A DNA stretch of 64,000 nt from Lytechinus variegatus (Eukaryota; Echinodermata; Echinoidea; Temnopleuroida; Toxopneustidae), in contig NC_054746.1 of the NCBI RefSeq assembly GCF_018143015.1, positions 33,197,129 through 33,261,128 on the forward strand. The letters are read 5' to 3'. Shown here one piece after another: positions 37,387 to 48,138 of this stretch (position 1 is the first letter of the stretch; every line of letters starts with the position of its first letter). Position numbers and translations under genes: made by a program. The notes beneath the pieces were generated by a model that was not told the origin of the DNA, made no database searches, and was given only the letters and a program-made list of their open reading frames with translations.

Positions 37387-37884
37387 CATTTAATTTTCTT
37401 TAATATGATACCCTACATGATATGATTATGGTTCGCATGGAGGTGCAGTGCTCTCAATGTTGGGCAAGGTCAAAATTCAAAAGTTGCAAAATGACACAAT
37501 ATTGAAAGTCACTGTTCTTTTTTTTCCTGTTGGTAATGTAAGCAACTTTCTCAGCGGTTTCTTTTGTTTTCATGGACCTTAACATTGATATTAATATGGA
37601 TTCAAACACACATCTGCACAAGCAAACACATAACATGCCTGGGTATTTCAAACCATGACTAAAACTATTTTGTCTCGCAGATCTCTGTTTCAATGTTGCA
37701 TGAAAACAAAAGAAACCGCTGAGAAACTTGCTTACATTGCCACAAGGAAAAAAAAACAGTGACTTTCAATATTGTGTCATTTTGCAACTTTTGAATTTTG
37801 ACCTTGCCCCACATTGAGAGCACTGCACCCCCATGCGAACCATAATCATATCATGTAGGGTATCATATTGAAGAAAATTAAATG
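37387..37884. repeat. Inverted repeat, ~187-bp arms
   Basis: Left arm 37387-37574 and right arm 37699-37884 are inverse copies (for example AAATGACACAATATTGAAAG against CTTTCAATATTGTGTCATTT). A 124-bp loop separates them. It may be a fold-back element; no clear target duplication was found. Confidence 0.85.
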
Positions 37885-38912
37885 GCCTATCCATTGGTAT
37901 CAACTAGACATTAATAATCACTAAAACCGAGGAGAGATTATCGATCAAAGTCAGATTTCCAAACTTTTTTTTGAGGGGCTTATATAGGCCTATAAGTACG
38001 CATGTCAGCTGTGGCTGTAGGCCTGCTGCTCGGTCGTTCCGCTTTTTCATTCATCGTTGTTGGCAAGCATGCTTTCATTTAATATCACAATCTTTCTGCT
38101 GAAATATGATTCAAAGCAACAAACAAGTGTCAACTCATACGTGACATTTTTATTTGAATTAAACATTGTAAAGAGGTGAATGGTTTTGTAAGATCTAACT
38201 TAGAATTTAACATAGGCCGTAGAGGAAATAACATTTCCTTATTTTGCTCTTCATGAAAGCTTGTATGCCTTAATATACAGTGGGAGAGAAATTATAATAC
38301 TATGACTGTATGAACTTTTTTTAAGATAGAACATTTTCATCTAGATCTTTTATTATAACACCCTCTGAATTAAGATTCAATACCAAAACTGAGTAAAATT
38401 TGGACGTGCTTAGTGCCGGTTGAAACTTGGAATTGTTTTTTCACCTTCGTGGTTTTAATTTCTCAAAATAATGCTCTGTGGGCATGATGGGTTCACAATC
38501 CCTTTTTTTTAATTATGTGTTTTATTGGTATTCAAAATCACATATAATCACAATATTTACAGGTAATTGGAAATGATTTGAAACAGTTCAAAAGCAGTAA
38601 AATCACAAAACAAAGATGAAATAAAAAAATAAGTGGAAAAAAAATAAAAAGGGTGACATAAATCAAAATAAAACATTGGACGATACAGGTTACTCTATAG
38701 GGAATGCACATCGTGATGAATTTATATGTATAATCATTTGTAGCTTATTACTCTGTGCATTGTGCAAGTCTCAATTTAAGATACAAAAACAAATAGAATG
38801 GAAAAGGGGGAACTACCTGTATCTAAAATAAAAATCATATATCAAATCGCCACTTCTTAAAGTGTACAGTGAATTTCTTTCTTTTCTTGGCTAGGTGATG
38901 CTCAATTTCCTT

Positions 38913-39279
38913 TTATTTCTTCACAAAACTTTTAAAAAAATCCACATTTGGTAAGGTGTTCTTGAATTTACAAATATAAATATAATATTTGGCCAATAAT
39001 AAAAGACAAGTAACAAATCTATCCGTTGATACACCAAACAATTTGTGAAAATTAGTGAGATTGAAATCTGAAATATGTTTTTTTATCATATAGTCAATAG
39101 AAGATTCCAAATTGGGGTTCACAATCCAATAAACGGATGGCCATGTGCATTCTAGAATTGCCTTCGATTTTGAATCTTGATTCATTTTTATCATCATGTG
39201 CATAGAAATGTTTGACCTTTTGTATTACAATTGCCGAGCTTATAGTTTTTATTGACGTAGTCATTAACATGATTAACAC
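38913..39279 (-). pseudogene. Probable LINE ORF C-terminal remnant
   Basis: Two overlapping minus-strand frames give CLLLLAKYYIYICKFKN followed by LPNVDFFKSFVKK. This resembles the LLGKYYIYKCK C-terminal motif of some non-LTR reverse transcriptases. No RT core is left. Confidence 0.5.
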
Positions 39280-39656
39280 AAGCTCTTTTTGATAAAAGTA
39301 TAAATTATAATCATGTTAATCATGGTACATTTATTTTAGACCATTGGAGGAAAGAACCTGGTTATTTCAGATTATTTTTGTTTTTTCATTTTTAATTTTC
39401 CTGTTTACAAATTCGAAGGATGTTAAAGTAATATTCATTCTTGTTGTTGCTAACAGTATTGGAAAGAGGACGTAAGCTAGTTCAATGATGAATTGAGTTA
39501 GATTTATTTACTAATTCTACAGTATGAACATGACCTGCCGCCATTAGAGCTTTCTTCTTGTCTAAATGATCTATCCGGTAATTTTAAAATGATAAACGAT
39601 GTGTTTTACAGGTGTCGGTCAAATTTCGGAATTGGTTCCTAACTTCGTGGTATATA

Positions 39657-39658
<2 letters not shown>

Positions 39659-39698
<40 letters not shown>
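39659..39698. repeat. (TA)n microsatellite
   Basis: About 20 TA units. Confidence 0.95.
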
Positions 39699-39701
<3 letters not shown>

Positions 39702-40490
39702 TTTTAAGAATTCAAACAGAAATATAGATTGTAAATCTGGATTTAAAAAAAAAGATTTTTAAAAATCTTTGAGGATTTGTAATTGATCCATTGATCTGTT
39801 TGTGCTTGGTTACTCTAGACTTATTTTTGATTATTTAAGTGTGAACATGACCTGGATCTCGGTAAAATATTCCTTTTATTCATTTCTCCGGAAATGTATA
39901 TACATAAGCAAGATTAAGGATTTTTTTTTAATCTCGCGGTTCATTTCGGAGTAAAAAAAGAATCTATTATAGTAACTCCATTGATTAAAAAGAACAAACA
40001 AACCTGTGACATGTGACTGTGATGAATTCTAAATTATCCAGTAAACTGCCCATTCTGGATTTATTTGGGAATTTTGGATTTAATGACAATCTTGTGTTAA
40101 CCTTTGTGTACATGTTAATGCCATGCTTGTGCATTATTTACAAAGGCTTATTCTTAACTGCAAAATTTCCTTTCTGTTTTGAAGAAGAAAAAAAATCATT
40201 ATTAACCATAATCATACGTGTACATTGCTGTTTTAAGGACAAAAAGAGGAAAAAACTTTGTAATTGTCGTTCACTGAGGACGTATATATAGGACATAGTT
40301 ATTTGTAAAAGCAGTAACCATTCTACATAAGAAAAAGATAGCTTTAGTTAATTTATGGTTTTGACAAATAAACTATGATTAATGTAATGTGTGATCATGA
40401 TCTGGATCTCAGACGATCATTCTTTTTATTCATCAATTCACCGGTATTTTGAATAAGCCAAACAAACTGCATACCAGGTGTAAGAGTACC

Positions 40491-42015
40491 AGGGGCCGAT
40501 TGCACGAAAGGGTCTTTGCAATGACCGTCTTTCGTGTCGCCCATCTTTTATGATGCGCCATGTGAAACACATTTTAAATAAATCATCTGCAAATATCTTT
40601 CATTCGTCCGTTTGATTAAACAAAATATTTGTTTATAAAATTTATTTATTTATTTATTTATTCATTTTGTTTTATTTATTTTATACTGCAGGGTAGGCCT
40701 GTTCAGTTCTTAAAACTGCTTTACAAAGGCGCCCTGCAGTTTAAAATACATGTCAAGATAAATATAAAATATATCATCAAAAAACATTCAACGTCAAAAA
40801 TACAAAATACAAACTATTTAACATCAGAAACAATTAACATAAAAAAATTTAGAGTGGGAAGTGACAATCTAAACATACAAGTACATAGCATTGTAAATCA
40901 ATGGAATATTATTTCGCTCTTCATCAATTCGTATGAAAGGCTTTGCATAATTTTTTTAAAAACTAACAAGGAGGTACACGTACAGGCTTGTAAATTTGAA
41001 GGAAGTGCATTAAATAATTTGGGTCCGAAATATGCGAAAGATTTTCTTTTATATTCAGTTCTAGCTTTGGGAAGCTGAAGGGGGCATCGCAAAGAAAAAC
41101 GTGTCCTGTATTTCACGGGCCGTTTACATACTAAAGGTTTTAAATAATTTGGAACTAAATTGTTCATTATTTTATATACAAAAACACAATACTGATATTT
41201 TATACGCTGATCTACTGATTGCCACTTCAGTGACTGCAACAGAGATATTTGTGATGTATTATAATCTTTTTTCAAAAGCATCCTGGCATATTTATTTTGA
41301 AGTTTTTGTATCTTATCTAAATGTACTTTTGCACTGCTTCCCCAAGATGTACTACAGTAATCAATGTAAGGTAAAATCATAGAAAAGTACAGCTTCTTCA
41401 TGATATCAAAGGACAGTAAATGCTTAATCCGCCTTATACAACCTATTGCTCGAGATATTTTACAAACGATATTAGTAATATGTTCACACCAAGTCAAGCC
41501 CGGATCGAGCATGACACCTAAGTATTTAATCTTTTTTACATTTTCTAATTGTATGTTCCTGAATTTCACTGGCAAATGAGCACCCCTCAACTTTTTCTTT
41601 TGACCAAATACCATGGCTTTTGTTTTTTGCGGGTGTAAATGCATATTATTTAAGTCTAACCATTTACATATTGAATCAAAATCATCTTGCAAATACTTTT
41701 GTACCTCCTTAATTGATTCACCGTGATTAAAAATGGCGGTATCATCAGCATAAAGAGACATTTTAGAATGTACATGCAATTTCAAATTACACATGTCATT
41801 AATAAAAATACAAAATATCAATGGACCCAATATAGATCCTTGTGGAACACCTGATGTGATATATCATGAAATTGTATAAAATTTGATTTAAAAGCAAACT
41901 AACAAATCTTATTCTTAATTATGAATTTCAGAAACACCCCGCCTATAGCGTATCATAAAAGATGGGCGACACGAAAGACGGTCCTTGGAAAGACCATTTC
42001 AAGCAATCGGCCCCA
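40491..42015. mobile_element. Inverted-repeat element enclosing a LINE fragment
   Basis: The left terminal block, AGGGGCCGATTGCACGAAAG through ATCTTTTATGATGCG (40491-40557), is matched by its complement at 41948-42015, ending CAATCGGCCCC. The ~70-bp inverted repeats bracket the minus-strand LINE at 40628-41866. No target duplication was seen, so the LINE may have inserted into an older small element. Confidence 0.7.
40628..41866 (-). mobile_element. 5'-truncated LINE (non-LTR retrotransposon)
   Basis: The minus-strand open frame begins near 41862, abruptly inside the reverse transcriptase (SGVPQGSILGPLIF), and continues about 320 codons to a stop at 40898. It has the catalytic YADDTAIF box and the C-terminal thumb region through to RCPLQLPKARTEYKRKSF. 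A 3' UTR of ~220 bp ends in a (AAAT)n tail (40635-40680). The frame is intact from truncation to stop, implying a fairly young copy. The clade is not assigned. Confidence 0.85.
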
Positions 42016-42216
42016 GGTTTATTTAAATGTACGAACACCACAACTACATTCGAATGCCTATTCACCTTCACCCAGTTTTCTGGGAAGCATGCCCTGAATA
42101 ATTTGAATTTGTGGTCACCATTATCCTATTCTATACAGGGGAGGCTTCCCAGCTTGTTTTATTCACGGGAGCTCACCCAACACTTTGATGCTTATTTACA
42201 CTTTGAAAATTAGAAT

Positions 42217-42387
42217 GTTAAATCAACATTTGAAAGGTTGGAGGAGTGACAACTTTTTCCAAATGTCCAACCTTTTATAAAGCTGAATCCAACATTTTAA
42301 GTGTTGGGTAGAACCATTTAAAGTGGTAAATGCAATATTTAGAAAATGTTGTCACTCCTCCAACCTTTCAAATATTTAGTTAACATT
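42217..42387. mobile_element. Small hairpin element (AGGTTGGAGGAGTGACAAC arms)
   Basis: Left AAAGGTTGGAGGAGTGACAA pairs with right TTGTCACTCCTCCAACCTTT. A related half occurs at 20600-20720 (AAAAGGTTGAATGAGTGACA). Confidence 0.65.
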
Positions 42388-43214
42388 TTGTAGTACAAAA
42401 TATTTACGATGCAATGGACATCATAGATAAATGCCAATGTTTACCTGATGACTTTTCATGTGTTTGTGCTATTTTTCTTCATAGGAATGTGTATAACTAG
42501 TTTTTCTTTATCCAATTATTCTTCTCTCCAGGTCATTCCCTCGCAGACACTCACGAGCACACGGTCTCTACAGGAAACGACTTTTTTTACATTTCGGTTT
42601 TTTTTCTCTTTCAATTCCCAGTGATTGAAAATTTCCCATTTTTAGTGTTGAATGATGATTAGTTTTACATTTTGTTTAGGCCGAACAACGAAACCCAAAA
42701 TACTAACTACAATTCTTCTTTTGAAAATCTCGTATCAATGGAGATGAATTTAGCTGCAGATTTAAATGAAAATAACGTAAATAATTATCCAAGTTCGAAT
42801 TACTTAACAATAAATCAATATATTTTTTAAAATACTTGCAAGATTTTTCTATTTTTTAAATACTTGCAAGATTTTCTACAAAATCCGGTTTTTTATAATA
42901 AAGATTGTTATATAGTAGGTGACTTTAATATAGACATATCTAAATCTAATCACAATAGATCACACGAATGTTTGGATATCAGGCTTTCATCATCCTTTTT
43001 ACCATTGATAACAAAACCCAGGGTTACTAACCAATATTCAACCCTAATTGATAATGTTTTTCGTAATGTTTCTCCCTTACCCGAGTCTGGAATAATTTTA
43101 TCTGATATTTCTGACCATTTCCCGATATGTTCAAGAACTCCGTTTAGGTTAGCAAAAAATGATACCCGCAACATAAATTCCGACGACTAACACCAAATAA
43201 TTTACAGAGCTTAA

Positions 43215-45996
43215 CCCTAAAAAGACTGGGGGGGGCTGATTCAGTCCCCCCCTCGACATTTTTCGCGATAACTCTGCCGTGCGAAATTTTTTGACCGCGT
43301 CGCTCGCTGACTTTTTATTTTTAAGTCTTGCGCAACTTTTGAGATAAAAATTGTGCCCCCCCCCCGGGTACGCGGCTCCGAAATTACGCAACATTTTGTA
43401 AGTGCATGCAGACCCAAAATTACTCAAAAACGTTAATTTGTGTACAAATCCAATGCAAATAGTGTTTTTAGCCAAAATTCATAAATGTATCATTATTTTT
43501 CCTTTTACTGCTTAAAATCGATTAATTTTATATTTTTTGTGGTCAAAATAAAGTACCTGACAATTTCCATTGAAAAAACAATAAAAAACAAAAAGTCGAA
43601 AAACACAGAAATACATAAGAAATTTAGAAAACAATAGAATACATAAGAAAATAAATGTGATATTGAAATTTTTTAAAAATCAATTTGATCAGATGCCTAT
43701 CTAGAGTAGGTAAAACAAAAATTAGCATTTCAGGGGCATTATTTTATTAATTAGAGCAAACTTATGATTTTACGCATAAATTAGCATAATTAATGAGACA
43801 TGAGATTTTTTGCAGAATTTGATGTTATAGTTTTGTAGATAATGTCATGGGTAATGCGTGTGCCAATTTTCGTCGCGATCGCGCGATCGACGGCCGAGAT
43901 CATAAGGGGGGGGGGAGTATGGAAGCAGGAGACCGTCAAAAACACGGATATACGTCGTGTCGTAATTCAATTTACTACACGACGTAAATAATTACGTAGT
44001 GTAGTAATTCGAATTACTACACGACGTAAATAATTACGTAGTGTAGTAATTCGAATTACTACACGACGCAATTCCGAATTACTGCCCAACGATTTAATGT
44101 CATGACGTTAAATGAATTAGTGTCGCTACATCAAATAATTAAGGTCGTGTAGTAATTCGAATTACTACACGACGTAAATAATTACGTAGTGTAGTAATTC
44201 CAATTACTACACTACCTAAAGAATTACGTCGTGTAGTAAATAATTACTACACGACGTAATTCCGAATTACTGCTCAACGATTTAACGTCATGACGTTAAA
44301 TGAATTAGTGTAGTGACGTTAAATCAACCAATGAGACCGTTCGTTATATGAGCGCAATGCGAAGAGCTGAGACTACAGAGTATTGTACAGGAACGTACCG
44401 GCAGGAAGTTAGTTGGATGTCCTGACTAATCTCTTGGTGCCGCCAGTGGATAGAGTAAAAAAAAACAAGGAGAGAGAGATTACATAATAGGAGAGAGAGA
44501 AGCGAAAGGGGGAGATTGGAAAGAAAAGAAGGGGGAACGGGAGAGAAAGAGAAGGGAAGTTAGTTGGATGTTCGATATTCGATATTCAAACTGTGAAGTT
44601 GGTTTGATATTCAGGTTCGATATGCAAACGCCTGTGAAGCTGGACCATTTTTTTTTTGTGTGAAATCGCCATTTTGTTTCCGCTCAAGCGCGATCGCATC
44701 AATTGTATAGGTGTATACCCATCGTGTTCATGATTACAAAAAGTGCTTAGAACGTCCAGATATCAAAGCTCTTCGGCTCGTGAGATATCATCTTCATGGA
44801 CCAATTAATTATGCAAACTGCTAGTCCTTAACAGGTCCCTTTTCAAGTCACTGATTAGAGACTACATTTAAAATAAAATTTAGCTTGCGCCCCACGCTCT
44901 GTTTTTTAAAAAAATGTGTGTCACCCTCCCCCTGGCCCCAAAATGTTACTTTGTCTCCTCCTAGGTTAAAAACCTTGGTGCCGTCACATGCCACGGACCC
45001 GATCAGCATAGCACTGCCCCCCCCCCAAAAAAAAAAGTTCTACAACCGAGAATAGCAAATGATAATAGGAAAGAAAGGAAAGAAAGATGAAAGATACGTC
45101 ATTTTATGCATACCATGTCAAAATCAATCTCAAAGTTAAAGTTTTTTTCTCTCGCTGGCTCGAGACTTATTATTAAGCAAATTTTTGCTGCATGCGCCAT
45201 CATGTGCCCCCTCTTTTTGTTCTTATAACGCACTGAGCTTGGGGCTTCGCCCTATTGCTCGGGGCACAATCATAAAACATCCTGTTCATACAATGATATG
45301 ACCCCTCCGTTCTCCCTTCTCTTTCTCTCCCGTTCCCCCTCCTTTTCTTTCCAATCTCCCCCTTTCGCTTCTCTCTCTCCTTGTTTTTTTTTTACTCTAT
45401 CCACTGGCGGCACCAAGAGATTAGTCAGGACATCCAACTAACTTCCTGCCGGTACGTTCCTGTACAATACTCTGTAGTCTCAGCTCTTCGCATTGCGCTC
45501 ATATAACGAACGGTCTCATTGGTTGATTTAACGTCACTACACTAATTCATTTAACGTCATGACGTTAAATCGTTGAGCAGTAATTCGGAATTACGTCGTG
45601 TAGTAATTATTTACTACACGACGTAATTATTTAGGTAGTGTAGTAATTGGAATTACTACACTACGTAATTATTTACGTCGTGTAGTAATTCGAATTACTA
45701 CACGACCTTAATTATTTGATGTAGCGACACTAATTCATTTAACGTCATGACATTAAATCGTTGGGCAGTAATTCGGAATTGCGTCGTGTAGTAATTCGAA
45801 TTACTACACTACGTAATTATTTACGTCGTGTAGTAATTCGAATTGCTACACTACGTAATTATTTACGTCCTGTAGTAAATTGAATTACGACACGACGTAT
45901 ATCCGTGTTTTTGACGGTCTCCTGCTTCCATAGGGGAGGGGGCTGAATCAGCCCCCCAGTCTTCTTAGGCATCGAAATAGCCCAGTCTATTTAGGG
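43215..45996. mobile_element. piggyBac-like TTAA element with a 0.64-kb-arm palindrome
   Basis: Flanked by TTAA (43211-43214 and 45997-46000). The ends CCCTAAAAAGACTGGG and CCCAGTCTATTTAGGG are inverted repeats; the CCCT start and TTAA target fit piggyBac-type elements. Just inside, G-rich hairpins (GGGGCTGATTCAGTCCCC type) lie at both ends. No transposase frame was recognised. Removing the element leaves one TTAA and re-opens the LINE frame across the junction (NLQSLKDGLEDADWSEAF), which confirms both boundaries. Confidence 0.82.
43918..45932. repeat. Large inverted repeat inside the TTAA element
   Basis: Arms 43918-44557 and 45313-45932 are near-perfect inverse copies. The outer half of each arm is a chain of smaller palindromes built from GTAGTAATTCGAATTACTAC and ACGACGTAAATAATTACG. 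The ~755-bp spacer contains unrelated repeat-like DNA. Confidence 0.88.
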
Positions 45997-47776
45997 TTAA
46001 AAGATGGTCTTGAAGATGCGGATTGGTCTGAGGCGTTCAGTTCTCAAGATACAAATACAGCATATAATATATTCATGAAAATTTTTACTTCACATTTAGA
46101 TAGACATGTACCAATGGTCAGTAAATGTAACAATAATCATGATAATAAAAAGAGTCCGAGACTTCCTTGGACATCGAAATCAGTATTACGATCAATTAAT
46201 CGCAAAAACAACTTATACTATGCCGATAAAATTACTCGCTCAGAAAAGTCACATCGTAAATATACTACATATACCCTCACTAAATTATTGCGGAGTGAAA
46301 AACGAAAATATTTCACAAATCTATCAATTCGTTTCAAAAACGACATCAATAAACATGGAAAACAACAAACACTGTCATAAATAAACAAAGCATACAAGCA
46401 CGCATAAAACAATAAAGCACAATAATGTTGAAATTCATGATTCTTTTCGTATAGCTGATATATTTAATCAATACTTTAAACAAATCGGAAAAAGTCTTGC
46501 AGACAATATACCATGAACACAAAAGAAATATACGGATTTCATTTACCAACCAAACCCTAATTCTTGATTTTTAGTACCAGTACATAGAAATGAAATAAGA
46601 GGTATAGTGAACTACTTAAAAAAAAACAAAAACAAAAAAGCAATGGTCACCATGGTATTGACAATATTTTATTAAAGAATGTTATAGAATATATTTTTGA
46701 TCCATCAGTATACATATTCAACCTTTCTTTAAGTAATGGCGTCATGCCTAACAATATGAAAATATCAAAGATAATACCAGTGCACAGTGCACTTTGTCTA
46801 AAGTTATATGGAAAGGGTGATCTACACAACTTATTAAATTTTTTGAATAAATATAATATAATTTCTGATTTTCAATTTGGATTTCGCAAAAAACGGTAAA
46901 TATCATGCCACTCTCTCATTTATTGACAATATCAGAAAAGCTATTGACAACTTTGAACATACAATAGGTGTTTTTCTGGACCTCTCCAAGGCCTTTGACA
47001 CTATAAATCATGAAATACCTCTCTACAAACTTGAAAATTACGGAGTTTTTGGGAAGGCCTTGGAGTGGTTCAGAAACTACCTCGTAAATCGTAAACAATT
47101 CGTGAGCATAAATGAACAAAATCCTTCACTACAAAATGTTAACTGGGTGTTCCCCAAGGCAGCCTCCCAGGCCCTCTTTCATTTATAATCTATATAGATG
47201 ACATCCAGAACTCCTCTGAAATATCTTATGTCCTTTTTGCAGATGATTCAAATGTACTCTACTCTCATCCTAGCCGCGATATTTAAATCAATGTACTGAA
47301 CACTGAACTGGATAAATTGGTACATTGGATTAGGGCTAAAAAATTGTCAATTAATGTACAAAAAACGAAATGCATGCTTTTTAGCAATTCTTTGGAACAA
47401 TTGCCATTTAACATTAAATTGGACAATATAGACATTAAAGTTGTTACTACAACAAAATTTTTAGGTCTCATAATAGACAACAAATTATCTTGGAAAACAC
47501 ACATTGACTTACAATTATTGTCGTACAATATCACACAATATTGGTTTTATCAACAAAGATTTTTTTTTTCCAACTTCCTCCCTAAAAATGCTTTATTCAA
47601 CATTAATTTTACCATATTTAAATTACGGAGCAATTCCCCAAATATGGGGGAAATACACACTCAACCTACCTAGATAGAATATTGCTTTTACAAAAGAAGG
47701 CATTGCGTGTTTTCCACATGTGCTGGAGATCTCACACAGATGAGTTGTTTTTTAACAATAACATTCTAAAAAACAG

Positions 47777-47805
47777 TTCAATTCAATTCAATTCAATTTT
47801 ATTCA
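47777..47805. repeat. (TTCAA)n tract
   Basis: Short TTCAA repeats are followed by TTTTATTCATTTC. On the minus strand this reads AATAAAATTGAATTGAATTG, like a retroelement tail, and could also serve as the poly(A) signal of the methyltransferase gene. Confidence 0.6.
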
Positions 47806-48038
47806 TTTCACTTCCATCAAACAAAAACAAATTGTATACCATATATATAAACATAAGTTAATCAGTTAAACAATAATATGTATCAGTTAAACAATAATAT
47901 GTTACCACCCATATTTAATTCTTCATTTAACAAAAACAAATCTCTTCACAAATATCCCACAATTAATAAAAGTGCTGTTGGATGGCCTCGACGGCTGGAA
48001 TTTAGAGCTTGCAATTATTTTCAAATTAAGATGTTTAA

Positions 48039-48138
48039 TTAATGTTTATCAGGTTTTCTCGCGAGTCTTACAAAGGCAGGCATTTTAGACTTCACCATGG
48101 TGACATCGGGTTCTTCGGCGCCAAGAATGGACATAATG
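48039..48138 (-). CDS. Methyltransferase last exon
   Basis: This 100-nt exon follows a (CT)n tract and a TTTACAG acceptor, and ends in TAA at 48039-48041. In phase 2 it reads SIMSILGAEEPDVTMVKSK and ends VRLARKPDKH. This fits the final beta strand (usually LLGRK-like) of the family. It lies about 7.2 kb from the preceding exon; the intron holds three large repeats. An AATAAA-type motif on this strand occurs at 47798-47803. Confidence 0.75.

Larger units (their letters stand above)
42840..47760 (+). mobile_element. Degenerate LINE interrupted by a TTAA-type element
   Basis: Left part (42864-43190) encodes the end of an apurinic-type endonuclease with GDFNIDIS and SDISDHFPI. After the insertion at 43215-45996, coding resumes with a linker and a reverse transcriptase. 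The latter includes VFLDLSKAFDTINHE (about 46970-47010), YIDD, the catalytic FADDSNVLYSH (about 47238-47270) and KTKCMLFSN plus FLGLIIDNKLSW. Several stops and frameshifts (for example near 43180, 46500-46560, 46900 and 47285) make it a dead copy. Confidence 0.8.
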
